Source: Accumulibacter sp. (GTDB lineage: Bacteria > Pseudomonadota > Gammaproteobacteria > Burkholderiales > Rhodocyclaceae). Taken from it: a DNA stretch of 64,000 nucleotides. Shown here one piece after another: positions 8,331 through 15,579 of the stretch (position 1 is its first letter; each line of letters begins with the position of its first letter). The notes below the pieces were generated by a model. The model did not search any database. It was not told where the DNA came from and saw only the letters and a program-made list of their open reading frames with translations. The DNA is taken from NCBI RefSeq assembly GCF_023806565.1, contig NZ_JAMTDV010000086.1:1-64000 (forward strand), in the 5' to 3' direction. Position numbers and translations under genes: made by a program.

Positions 8331-9650
8331 TCAGAGCTCTTTCATCAACACGATCGAGCGCCGTTGCAGGTTGTAGACCAGACGCTTTTCGGTAGGCAAG
8401 TCGGCGATCTGGCGGACGCTGAAACCGCGCTCCTTGAACCACTGCGAGGTAACCGTGGTGAGCACGAACAGACGCTTGATTCCCGACGCCCGCGCCTGCG
8501 CCTCGATCTGTTTCATCAGCAGGGCGCCGTAACCCCAACGCCGATAGTGGGGGTGTACCGCCAGGCAGGCGAGCTCGGCCTGCTCGTCGCCGTATGGATA
8601 GAGTGCGGCGCAGCCAACAATTATTCCATCGTGTTCGACCACGGAGAAGCGCGAGATTTCGCGTTCGAGCAGTTCGCGCGAGCGGCGAACCAGCGTGCCG
8701 TCGGCTTCGAGTGGTTCGATCAGCGCCACCAGGCCGCCGATGTCGTCGGGGCGTGCCTCATGCAACTGCTCCAGCGACTCGCGAGTGATTACCGTCCCCA
8801 CGCCGTCGTGGGTGAACAGTTCGCGCAGCAGGGTGCCGTCCTCGTCGTAACCGATCAGGTGTACGCGCCCCACTCCGGCGCGGCTTGCGCGAACGGCGCA
8901 GGGCAGATAACGCCTGAGGTCGGTCGACAGCCAGTCACCGAGACTGATCAGGCGCTCGGCAGCTTCGACCGTCAATTCATCGAGCAGAGCGCCGTCGATA
9001 TCGGTGGCCCCCCGGCTGTCGGTCAGGAAAATCAGCTTGTCCGCGAGCAGCGAGGTGGCTACCGCTTCTGCCACTTCCTCCATCGCCAGGTTGAAGATTT
9101 CCCCGGTTGGACTCGATCCGATGCACGACAGCAGAACGATGTTGCCCAGACTCAACTGCGCACGAATGCCCTCGGCGTCGACCTTGCGCACCTGGCCGGA
9201 ATATTGCAGGTCGACCCCGTTGACCACGCCCACCGGTTTGGCAGTGATGAAATTGCCACCAACGACCCGTATTGTGCTGTTGGCCATTGGAGTGTCGGCG
9301 AGGCCCTGTGAAAGCAGGGCCTCGATTTCGACGTAAATGCTGCCGACTGCATCGATCACGCAATGGATGGCCTTCGCATCGGTAACGCGATAGTTTCCGT
9401 GGTAAACCGACTGCAGCCCCCTCTCGCGCAGCAGAGCCTCGATCTGCGGCCGTGCGCCATGCACCAGAACGAGCCGCACGCCGAGCGCGGCCAGCAGGTT
9501 GACGTCGTAGGCCAGGGTCCGCGCCAGAGGCCCGGCGATCGCCTTGCCACCAAACGCGACAAGAAAGGTCTTGCCGCGAAACAGGTTGACATAGGGCGCG
9601 ACCGACCGGAACCAGGCGACGAAAGGGACGGAGATCAGATCGTTGGCCAT
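8331..9650 (-). CDS. argA: N-acetylglutamate synthase
   Basis: A 439-residue enzyme for the first step of arginine biosynthesis, glutamate plus acetyl-CoA. The N-terminal two thirds are an amino-acid-kinase-like domain (GGKAIAG near the start), which in this family holds the arginine-feedback site. The C-terminal third is a GNAT acetyltransferase with the acetyl-CoA loop HYRRWGYGALL. Length matches the classical bacterial ArgA (about 440). The start (MANDLISVPF) is one base after the stop of the polyphosphate kinase gene, so the two are almost certainly co-transcribed; longer upstream extension is shadow of that gene. Confidence 0.95.
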   Translation of the reverse strand: MANDLISVPFVAWFRSVAPYVNLFRGKTFLVAFGGKAIAGPLARTLAYDVNLLAALGVRLVLVHGARPQIEALLRERGLQSVYHGNYRVTDAKAIHCVIDAVGSIYVEIEALLSQGLADTPMANSTIRVVGGNFITAKPVGVVNGVDLQYSGQVRKVDAEGIRAQLSLGNIVLLSCIGSSPTGEIFNLAMEEVAEAVATSLLADKLIFLTDSRGATDIDGALLDELTVEAAERLISLGDWLSTDLRRYLPCAVRASRAGVGRVHLIGYDEDGTLLRELFTHDGVGTVITRESLEQLHEARPDDIGGLVALIEPLEADGTLVRRSRELLEREISRFSVVEHDGIIVGCAALYPYGDEQAELACLAVHPHYRRWGYGALLMKQIEAQARASGIKRLFVLTTVTSQWFKERGFSVRQIADLPTEKRLVYNLQRRSIVLMKEL

Positions 9651-9651
9651 T

Positions 9652-11391
9652 TCATGCCGTTGGCCTGGCTTTCTCGCCGTTCTCCGCAGCCTTGGCTGCC
9701 TTTGCCTCCTTGGCTGCCGTTGCCTTCTCGCGGGCTTCGGAGGCCGCGAGTTCCTTCGCCTGCTTTGCGGCTCGCGCCTTTTCCGCTCGCAGTTCCTTGG
9801 CGCGTTCGGCCTTGGTTTTCGGCGCTTGTTTGGCAGGCGCCGGTTGCCCATCCTTGCCGGCCTCGTCCGTTGCTCCGCGCGTGATCACCATCCTCGGTTC
9901 CTTCGCCAGGTCGATCTTGAGTTCCTTTTCCAGCCGCTCGCAGATCGTTCGCAGCACCTTGACCCGGGCAAAGTACTTGTCATTCGACTCGACGATCGTC
10001 CATGGTGCAGTACCCGTACTGGTGCGGTCGACCATGTCGCATACGGCCTCGTGATAGGCTCCGGCCTTTTCGCGATTGCGCCAGTCCTCTTCGGTAATCT
10101 TGTAGCGCTTGTGCTCGACCTTGGCGCGCTCCTCGAAGCGCCTGAGCTGCTCCTCATCACTGATCTGCAGCCAGAACTTGACGACGATGCCGCCAGCACG
10201 CCAGAGGTCGTGTTCAAAGTCGTTGATCTCCGAATAGGCGCGCAACCAGTCCGCCTGACTGCAGAAACCCTCGACTCGTTCGACGAGCACGCGGCCGTAC
10301 CAGGTACGGTCGAAGATGGTCACCCGCCCGAGGCGGGGCATGTGCCGCCAGAATCGCCACAGGTAGGGGCGTGCGCGCTCCTCTTCATTCGGCGCAGCGA
10401 TCGGGATGATCTGATACTGGCGTGCATCCATCGCCGACATGACGCGTCGGATGGCGCCGCCCTTGCCGGCCGCATCGGAACCTTCGAAGGCAAGGATCAA
10501 GGCGCGCTTCTTGAATTCGGGATGACGCATCATCTCGGACAGACGCCCCTGCCAGGTGGCAAGCTCGGTCTCGTACACCTTCTTCGCGAGGCTTTGCGTC
10601 ATGTCCAGCGCACTCAGCACGTCGAGACGGTCGATCCGCGGCGAGAAGGGCGGCGCCACCGGCGAAGTCTGTTCGCGCTTGTCGGCAAGGCGTTTATGCA
10701 GCGATTCGAGGATGGTCTTGCCGACGGTGAGTGAGCGGTAGCGGTCATCGGTTCCTTCGACGATGATCCACGGGGCCCACGGCGTGTTCGTCGTGCGCAG
10801 CAGATGTCCCGCGACCTCCTGCAGCTTGTCGTAGGTCTTCAGCCGATCCCAGCTCGCCTTGGTCACCCGCCAGCGGGTCAGCGGATTCGCTTCGATCGAC
10901 TGCAGACGTTCGCGTTGTGCGGTCTTGGAGAGGTGTATCCAGAACTTCAGGACCAGTGCGCCCTCATTGACCAGCATCTCCTCGAAGCGGTTGAGCTCGT
11001 CCATGCGCTGGTCAAAATCCGCGCGTGAAAGGTCGCCGGCAATCCGTTCGGCGATCGGCCACGAATACCACGAGCCGGCGGCAATCCCGATTCGCCCCTT
11101 CTTCGGCAGCGCCCGCCAGAAGCGCCACATCGACGGGCGCTCGCGTTCCTCCTGCGTCGGAGCCGAGAAGGTGCGCGTGGACAGGTAACGCGGGTCCATC
11201 CATTCGTATAGCGTGTTGATCGTTTCGCCCTTGCCCGAGCCATCGACGCCGCTGATCAGAACGATTACCGGAAAGCTGCCGTTCTCGCGCAGCTGGTCCT
11301 GTGCTTCGAGCAGCGCTGCGCGCAGCTTGGGCTCTTCCACCTTGTACGTGTCCTTGTCGATCTTGTGTCCCAGTTCTGCCGATTCAAACAT
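9652..11391 (-). CDS. pap: Two-domain PPK2 family polyphosphate:AMP phosphotransferase with Lys/Ala-rich tail
   Basis: A 579-residue protein with two tandem PPK2 domains. Domain 1 (about 35-240) has Walker A GVDGSGKG (K54), but the Walker B position reads AAGSWYS: the usual Asp-Arg is replaced by A105-G106. Domain 2 (about 290-500) is canonical, with Walker A EGSDAAGKGG (K310) and FDRTWYGR (D361, R362). This split between a degenerate and an active half is typical of class II PPK2, which phosphorylates AMP to ADP with polyphosphate. Residues about 510-579 are a Lys/Ala/Glu-rich low-complexity tail. The start at 11391 has AAGGAGG upstream and lies inside the end of rsmE. Confidence 0.9.
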   Translation of the reverse strand: MFESAELGHKIDKDTYKVEEPKLRAALLEAQDQLRENGSFPVIVLISGVDGSGKGETINTLYEWMDPRYLSTRTFSAPTQEERERPSMWRFWRALPKKGRIGIAAGSWYSWPIAERIAGDLSRADFDQRMDELNRFEEMLVNEGALVLKFWIHLSKTAQRERLQSIEANPLTRWRVTKASWDRLKTYDKLQEVAGHLLRTTNTPWAPWIIVEGTDDRYRSLTVGKTILESLHKRLADKREQTSPVAPPFSPRIDRLDVLSALDMTQSLAKKVYETELATWQGRLSEMMRHPEFKKRALILAFEGSDAAGKGGAIRRVMSAMDARQYQIIPIAAPNEEERARPYLWRFWRHMPRLGRVTIFDRTWYGRVLVERVEGFCSQADWLRAYSEINDFEHDLWRAGGIVVKFWLQISDEEQLRRFEERAKVEHKRYKITEEDWRNREKAGAYHEAVCDMVDRTSTGTAPWTIVESNDKYFARVKVLRTICERLEKELKIDLAKEPRMVITRGATDEAGKDGQPAPAKQAPKTKAERAKELRAEKARAAKQAKELAASEAREKATAAKEAKAAKAAENGEKARPTA

Positions 11392-12148
11392 TCGTCGTCT
11401 CCTCCTTGAAGTCACCCCACAAGAGCTGGATCGCTGCGAGCGCAGCCAGGCCAGCAGTTTCGGTCCGCAGGATGCGCGGCCCCAGGCGCACCGGCAAGAA
11501 ACCGGTCAATTCCGCCAACTCCCGTTCCTCGGCCGCCAGACCGCCCTCGGCGCCGATCAACAATTCGACCTCTCTACCGGATGCTGCTCCCGGCAGGGTG
11601 GCAAGGCAGCGTTCGGCGTTCGGCGCCAGCATCAGGCGGACGACCCCCGCTTCCGGAGGCCGCGCCAGCCAGCATTCGAGACTTTCCGGAGCATCGATTT
11701 CCGGCAGCCGATTGCGCCCACACTGTTCGCAGGCGGCAGCGATTACGCCGCGCCAATGTTGCAGCCGTCGCACGGCGCGTTCTCCGTCCAGGCGCAGCAC
11801 GCTACGCCGCGAGAATACTGGAACGATACGACGGACACCCAGTTCGACCGCCTTCTGTATCGTCGAGTCCATTTTCTCACCGGCCTGCAGTGCCTGCACC
11901 AGGGTGACCGCGAGCGGTGATTCACGCTCGCAGTCCTGCCACTGCAGAATTTCGGCGCTGACTCGAGTGCGTTCGATGTCGATGATTCGCGCAGTATATT
12001 CCCCGCCGTCGCCATTGAAGAGTATCAGAGGATCGCCGCTGCGCAGGCGAAGTACCCTGCCTGCATGATGTGCGACGCTTTCCGGCAGATCGACGACCCG
12101 AGCCGCCGCGAGCGACATCGAGCAATGAAAGCGGGGAGTGTTCACCAT
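11384..12148 (-). CDS. rsmE: 16S rRNA (uracil1498-N3)-methyltransferase
   Basis: A 254-residue SPOUT-fold methyltransferase that modifies U1498 of 16S rRNA. The N-terminal PUA-like part holds HHAGRVLRLRSGD; the C-terminal trefoil-knot has IGAEGGLAAEE and LGPRILRTETA, the SAM-binding signature of RsmE. The start at 12148 (MVNTPRF) fits the usual PRF opening. A perfect TATAAT sits four bases upstream and no Shine-Dalgarno is visible, so the mRNA may be leaderless. Its 3' end overlaps the PPK2 start by eight bases. Confidence 0.94.
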   Translation of the reverse strand: MVNTPRFHCSMSLAAARVVDLPESVAHHAGRVLRLRSGDPLILFNGDGGEYTARIIDIERTRVSAEILQWQDCERESPLAVTLVQALQAGEKMDSTIQKAVELGVRRIVPVFSRRSVLRLDGERAVRRLQHWRGVIAAACEQCGRNRLPEIDAPESLECWLARPPEAGVVRLMLAPNAERCLATLPGAASGREVELLIGAEGGLAAEERELAELTGFLPVRLGPRILRTETAGLAALAAIQLLWGDFKEETTNV

Positions 12149-12151
12149 GGT

Positions 12152-12157
12152 ATTATA
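12152..12157 (-). promoter_or_regulatory. Perfect -10 box (TATAAT) directly upstream of rsmE
   Basis: On the minus strand TATAAT ends four bases before the rsmE ATG. Transcription starting about seven bases downstream would begin at or in the start codon. I see no convincing -35 box. The same AT-rich patch could serve the rightward thioredoxin-like gene (TATTAT on the plus strand). Confidence 0.45.
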
Positions 12158-12201
12158 AAGTCTTAACTGTTCGATGGACGTTGTTTGGAGGCGGCTCGGC
12201 G

Positions 12202-12753
12202 ATGGCGCTCAACACCCCGGTTTGTGACTTTGGTCGGCCTGCCGACGACTTCGAACTGCCGGACACCGACGGTGCGCGGCACAGCCTGGCCACGCTGCGT
12301 GGCCCGAATGGGCTTCTGCTGATGTTCATCTGCAACCATTGCCCGTATGTCAAGGCGGTCATCGATCGCATTTGCCGCGACGCACGCGAGCTGCCGACGA
12401 TCGGCATTGGCGTTGCGGCGATCATGAGCAACGATCCCGTCGAGTACCCGGAAGACTCCTTCGCCAATATGCAGCGGGTGGCGAGAGAGCTGGAATTCCC
12501 GTTTCCCTACCTTTATGACGAGACGCAGGCGGTGGCACGCGCCTATGGTGCCGTATGCACACCGGATTTCTTCGGTTTCAACCGGCAATTGCAGTTGCAG
12601 TACCGTGGGCGGCTCGATGCCAGCGGGCGCCAGCCGGCACCGCCTGACGCGCGACGTGAATTGGTCGAAGCAATGCGCATGATTGCCGAGACCGGCCACG
12701 GCCCGAGCGAGCAGGTAGCCAGCATCGGCTGCTCGATCAAGTGGCGCGCCTGA
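12202..12753 (+). CDS. Thioredoxin-fold, peroxiredoxin-like protein
   Basis: A 183-residue AhpC/TSA-superfamily protein with the redox-type motif CNHCPYVKAV near residue 45-55 and a typical VCTPDFFGF stretch later (Cys-Thr-Pro-Asp). Proteins of this kind are annotated as thioredoxin-family or PRX-like; their physiological partner is usually unknown. No signal peptide is seen, so it is probably cytoplasmic. The start at 12202 has GGAGG about ten bases upstream; in-frame codons further upstream lie in the divergent rsmE promoter and gene. Confidence 0.85.
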   Translation: MALNTPVCDFGRPADDFELPDTDGARHSLATLRGPNGLLLMFICNHCPYVKAVIDRICRDARELPTIGIGVAAIMSNDPVEYPEDSFANMQRVARELEFPFPYLYDETQAVARAYGAVCTPDFFGFNRQLQLQYRGRLDASGRQPAPPDARRELVEAMRMIAETGHGPSEQVASIGCSIKWRA

Positions 12754-12759
12754 TTCGGC

Positions 12760-13626
12760 ATGCACCAGGGAGACCGCGCGAGCGAGGCGGCGCTCATCGA
12801 CAGCGACCTCAAACGCATGCTCGACGCCAGCGTCGCGCTGGTGCGCGAGGTGGCGCAGCGCGAAATCATTCCCCGCTTCCTGCGGGTCAGTCATGGTCAG
12901 CGAAAGGATGACGGATCACTGTGCTCGGAGGCCGACCTCGCGGCGCAGCAGTTTCTCCTTGGCCGACTAAGCGAGATCCACGCTTGCCCGATCATTGGCG
13001 AGGAAATGTCGCAGACGGCGCAGCGCGCCCGTTGGCAGGACGCCAGCAGCGACGAACGCGGTCTGTGGTGTATTGACCCGATCGATGGGACGACGAATTT
13101 CATCAATGGCCTGCCGTGCTTTGCCGTTTCGATCGCCTGGATGCGTGGGCGGCGAACTCGCCTGGCGGTTACCTACAATCCGATCACCGACGAAATGTTC
13201 TACGCGCGTGAAGGCAATGGCGCATATGTGAACGGGCGTCGTCTGCCTCTGCGCCAGGTGACCGGCGACATCCGCCGGGCAGTCGGCGGTGTAGACTTCA
13301 AGCGAATTCCGAAGCTGCTCGCCGATCAGATTGCCGTGAATCCGCCGTTTTTCTCGCAGCGCAATTTCGGCAGCTCGACTCTCGACTGGTGCAATCTCGC
13401 CGCTGGCCGCCTCGACCTCTACCTGCACGGCGGTCAAATGCTCTGGGACTACGCTGCCGGCAGTCTGATCCTGGCCGAGGCGGGCGGGCAGATGTGCACC
13501 TTGGCGCACGACGAGTATGCCGCCGACGACGTCTGGCGTCGCCCGGTGATTGCCGCTTTGCACCCGGCAGTCTTCGCCACCTGGCGGGACTGGGTGCGGC
13601 AGCACGGCGGACAAGGGGATTCCTGA
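12760..13626 (+). CDS. Inositol monophosphatase family phosphatase
   Basis: A 288-residue Mg-dependent phosphatase. The metal and catalytic motifs are present in order: EADLAAQ, IIGEEM, the signature WCIDPIDGTTNF, and C-terminal WDYAAGSLILAEAGG. Members act on inositol phosphates, histidinol phosphate (HisN type) or 3'-phosphoadenosine compounds, and the sequence alone does not decide. The stand-alone HisB in this window lacks a phosphatase domain, so a HisN role is conceivable. Starts six bases after the thioredoxin-like gene, so the two are likely co-transcribed. Confidence 0.88.
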   Translation: MHQGDRASEAALIDSDLKRMLDASVALVREVAQREIIPRFLRVSHGQRKDDGSLCSEADLAAQQFLLGRLSEIHACPIIGEEMSQTAQRARWQDASSDERGLWCIDPIDGTTNFINGLPCFAVSIAWMRGRRTRLAVTYNPITDEMFYAREGNGAYVNGRRLPLRQVTGDIRRAVGGVDFKRIPKLLADQIAVNPPFFSQRNFGSSTLDWCNLAAGRLDLYLHGGQMLWDYAAGSLILAEAGGQMCTLAHDEYAADDVWRRPVIAALHPAVFATWRDWVRQHGGQGDS

Positions 13627-13694
13627 GCGCGCTGCCGGATCCTCGAAGGGAACTTTCCTGGCAAGAGGTCGCATGCATCGGCGCCATTCTCGAC

Positions 13695-13700
13695 TATACT
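13695..13700 (+). promoter_or_regulatory. Candidate -10 box for mrp
   Basis: TATACT, 42 bases before the mrp start in a 115-base intergenic stretch; the -35 region 17 bases upstream is a poor match. AGGAG precedes the mrp ATG. Confidence 0.35.
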
Positions 13701-13741
13701 GTACAAAATTACTCGGATATCCATCACAGGAGTGTTGAACA

Positions 13742-14833
13742 ATGGCTGTAAGCACGGAAGCCGTAAGAGCGGCGCTCGCCAATCTGGCCGACCCGAATAC
13801 CGGCAAGGATTACGTATCGACACGTTGCGTGAAGAACATCCGGATCGACGGCTCGGACCTTTCGCTCGACATCGAACTGGGCTATCCGGCGAGAACACAG
13901 TTCGATGAAATCCGCCGTGCGGTGATCGCGCAACTCAGAAGCATTCCCGCCATCGGCAACATCAGCGTCAACGTCATCACGAACATCGTCGCCCACACCG
14001 TGCAACGCGGCCTGAAACCATTGCCAGGCGTCAAGAACATCATCGCTGTCGCGTCCGGCAAAGGGGGCGTCGGCAAGAGCACGACGGCGGTCAATCTCGC
14101 TCTCGCGCTGGCCCAGGAAGGGGCGACGGTGGGTCTGCTCGACGCCGACATCTATGGCCCTTCGCAACCACAGATGCTGGGCCTGCTCGGGCAGAAGCCG
14201 GAATCGTCCGACGGCGTGTCGATGGATCCCCTGCACGCCCATGGTCTGCAGGCGATGTCGATCGGTTTCATGATCGACATCGATTCGCCGATGGTCTGGC
14301 GCGGACCAATGGTGACGCAGGCGCTAGAACAACTGCTCAAGCAGACCAACTGGCAGGACGTCGATTATCTGGTGGTCGACATGCCTCCGGGAACCGGCGA
14401 CACGCAACTGACGCTGGCACAGAAGGTGCCGGTGACGGGTGCGGTGATCGTCACCACGCCGCAGGACATCGCCCTGATCGACGCGCGCAAGGGTCTCAAG
14501 ATGTTCGAGAAGGTCGGCATTCCGATTCTCGGTCTGGTCGAGAACATGAGCATCCATATCTGCCCGCAGTGCGGGCACGAGGAACACCTGTTCGGCCGCG
14601 GCGGTGGCGAGCAGATGTGTCGCGACTACGGTACCGACTTGCTTGGCGCCCTGCCTTTGGAAATGTCGATTCGCGAACTGACCGACGCCGGTCAACCGAC
14701 CGTGGTCGGCGCTCCCCAGTCGCGCGCTGCCGGCATATATCGGGCGATCGCCCGTCGGCTGGCGGTGAAGATTGCCGAGCGGGCCCGCGACATGAGTGCC
14801 AAATTCCCCAGCATCGTCGTCCAGAACACCTGA
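13742..14833 (+). CDS. mrp: Mrp/ApbC iron-sulfur cluster carrier ATPase
   Basis: A 363-residue P-loop ATPase that transfers [4Fe-4S] clusters to apoproteins. An N-terminal MIP18/DUF59-like domain (about 1-90) precedes the deviant Walker A SGKGGVGKSTT (G106 to S113). A CxxC pair, C274-P-Q-C277, provides cluster ligands at the dimer interface. Length and motif order match the bacterial Mrp/NBP35 family. AGGAG is suitably placed before the ATG. Followed by dcd after 109 bases, a common betaproteobacterial arrangement. Confidence 0.96.
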   Translation: MAVSTEAVRAALANLADPNTGKDYVSTRCVKNIRIDGSDLSLDIELGYPARTQFDEIRRAVIAQLRSIPAIGNISVNVITNIVAHTVQRGLKPLPGVKNIIAVASGKGGVGKSTTAVNLALALAQEGATVGLLDADIYGPSQPQMLGLLGQKPESSDGVSMDPLHAHGLQAMSIGFMIDIDSPMVWRGPMVTQALEQLLKQTNWQDVDYLVVDMPPGTGDTQLTLAQKVPVTGAVIVTTPQDIALIDARKGLKMFEKVGIPILGLVENMSIHICPQCGHEEHLFGRGGGEQMCRDYGTDLLGALPLEMSIRELTDAGQPTVVGAPQSRAAGIYRAIARRLAVKIAERARDMSAKFPSIVVQNT

Positions 14834-14896
14834 ACTGCCGAGCTGGAGCGGTGCCTGCCAGCGCACGGGGCAGTTTCTTCCGTCGCCCGGACACCG

Positions 14897-14902
14897 TAGA
14901 AT
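14897..14902 (+). promoter_or_regulatory. Candidate -10 box for dcd
   Basis: TAGAAT, about 40 bases before the dcd ATG. The same hexamer appears before hisG and lpxC in this window. No strong -35 box was seen. Confidence 0.35.
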
Positions 14903-14942
14903 GGGCACATTTCCCGCATCAACGGTGTTCGCGTGACCAGCA

Positions 14943-15509
14943 ATGTCAATCAAGTCGGATAGGTGGATCCGCCGCATGGTGGCGGAGTACGGCATGATCG
15001 ATCCCTTCGAGCCGAACCAGGTGCGCGAGATCGATGGCCGGCGCATCGTTTCGTACGGAACTTCCAGTTACGGCTACGATATTCGCTGCTCGAACGAATT
15101 CAAGCTGTTCACCAACCTCAACTCGACGATCGTCGATCCGAAGAACTTCGACCCGAACTCCTTCGTCGAGGTCAAGAGCGATTTCTGCATCATTCCGCCG
15201 AATTCCTTCGCGCTGGCGCGCACCGTCGAATATTTCCGCATTCCGCGCAGCGTGCTGACGGTCTGCCTGGGCAAGAGTACCTATGCGCGTTGCGGCATCA
15301 TCGTCAACGTGACGCCCTTCGAGCCGGAATGGGAAGGCCATGTGACGCTGGAGTTCTCGAACACGACGCCATTGCCCGCCAAGATTTACGCGAACGAAGG
15401 CATCGCGCAGGTTCTCTTCTTCGAATCCGACGAGGAATGCGAAACTTCGTACAAGGATCGCGGCGGGAAATACCAGGGCCAGCGGGGCGTGACCTTGCCG
15501 AAGATCTGA
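14943..15509 (+). CDS. dcd: dCTP deaminase
   Basis: A 188-residue enzyme converting dCTP to dUTP, feeding dTMP synthesis; thyA lies far downstream in the same window. Hallmarks are SSYGYDIRC near the N-terminus, [10 protein letters not shown], and the active-site stretch [18 protein letters not shown]. Length equals the usual monofunctional bacterial form. No additional dUTPase domain is visible. Confidence 0.97.
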   Translation: MSIKSDRWIRRMVAEYGMIDPFEPNQVREIDGRRIVSYGTSSYGYDIRCSNEFKLFTNLNSTIVDPKNFDPNSFVEVKSDFCIIPPNSFALARTVEYFRIPRSVLTVCLGKSTYARCGIIVNVTPFEPEWEGHVTLEFSNTTPLPAKIYANEGIAQVLFFESDEECETSYKDRGGKYQGQRGVTLPKI

Positions 15510-15579
15510 CCTGCACGCCGGGCGACCGACGACAGCCGCGCCGCCGTCCTTCCATTCCTGATTCGGTACTGGATTCGCC

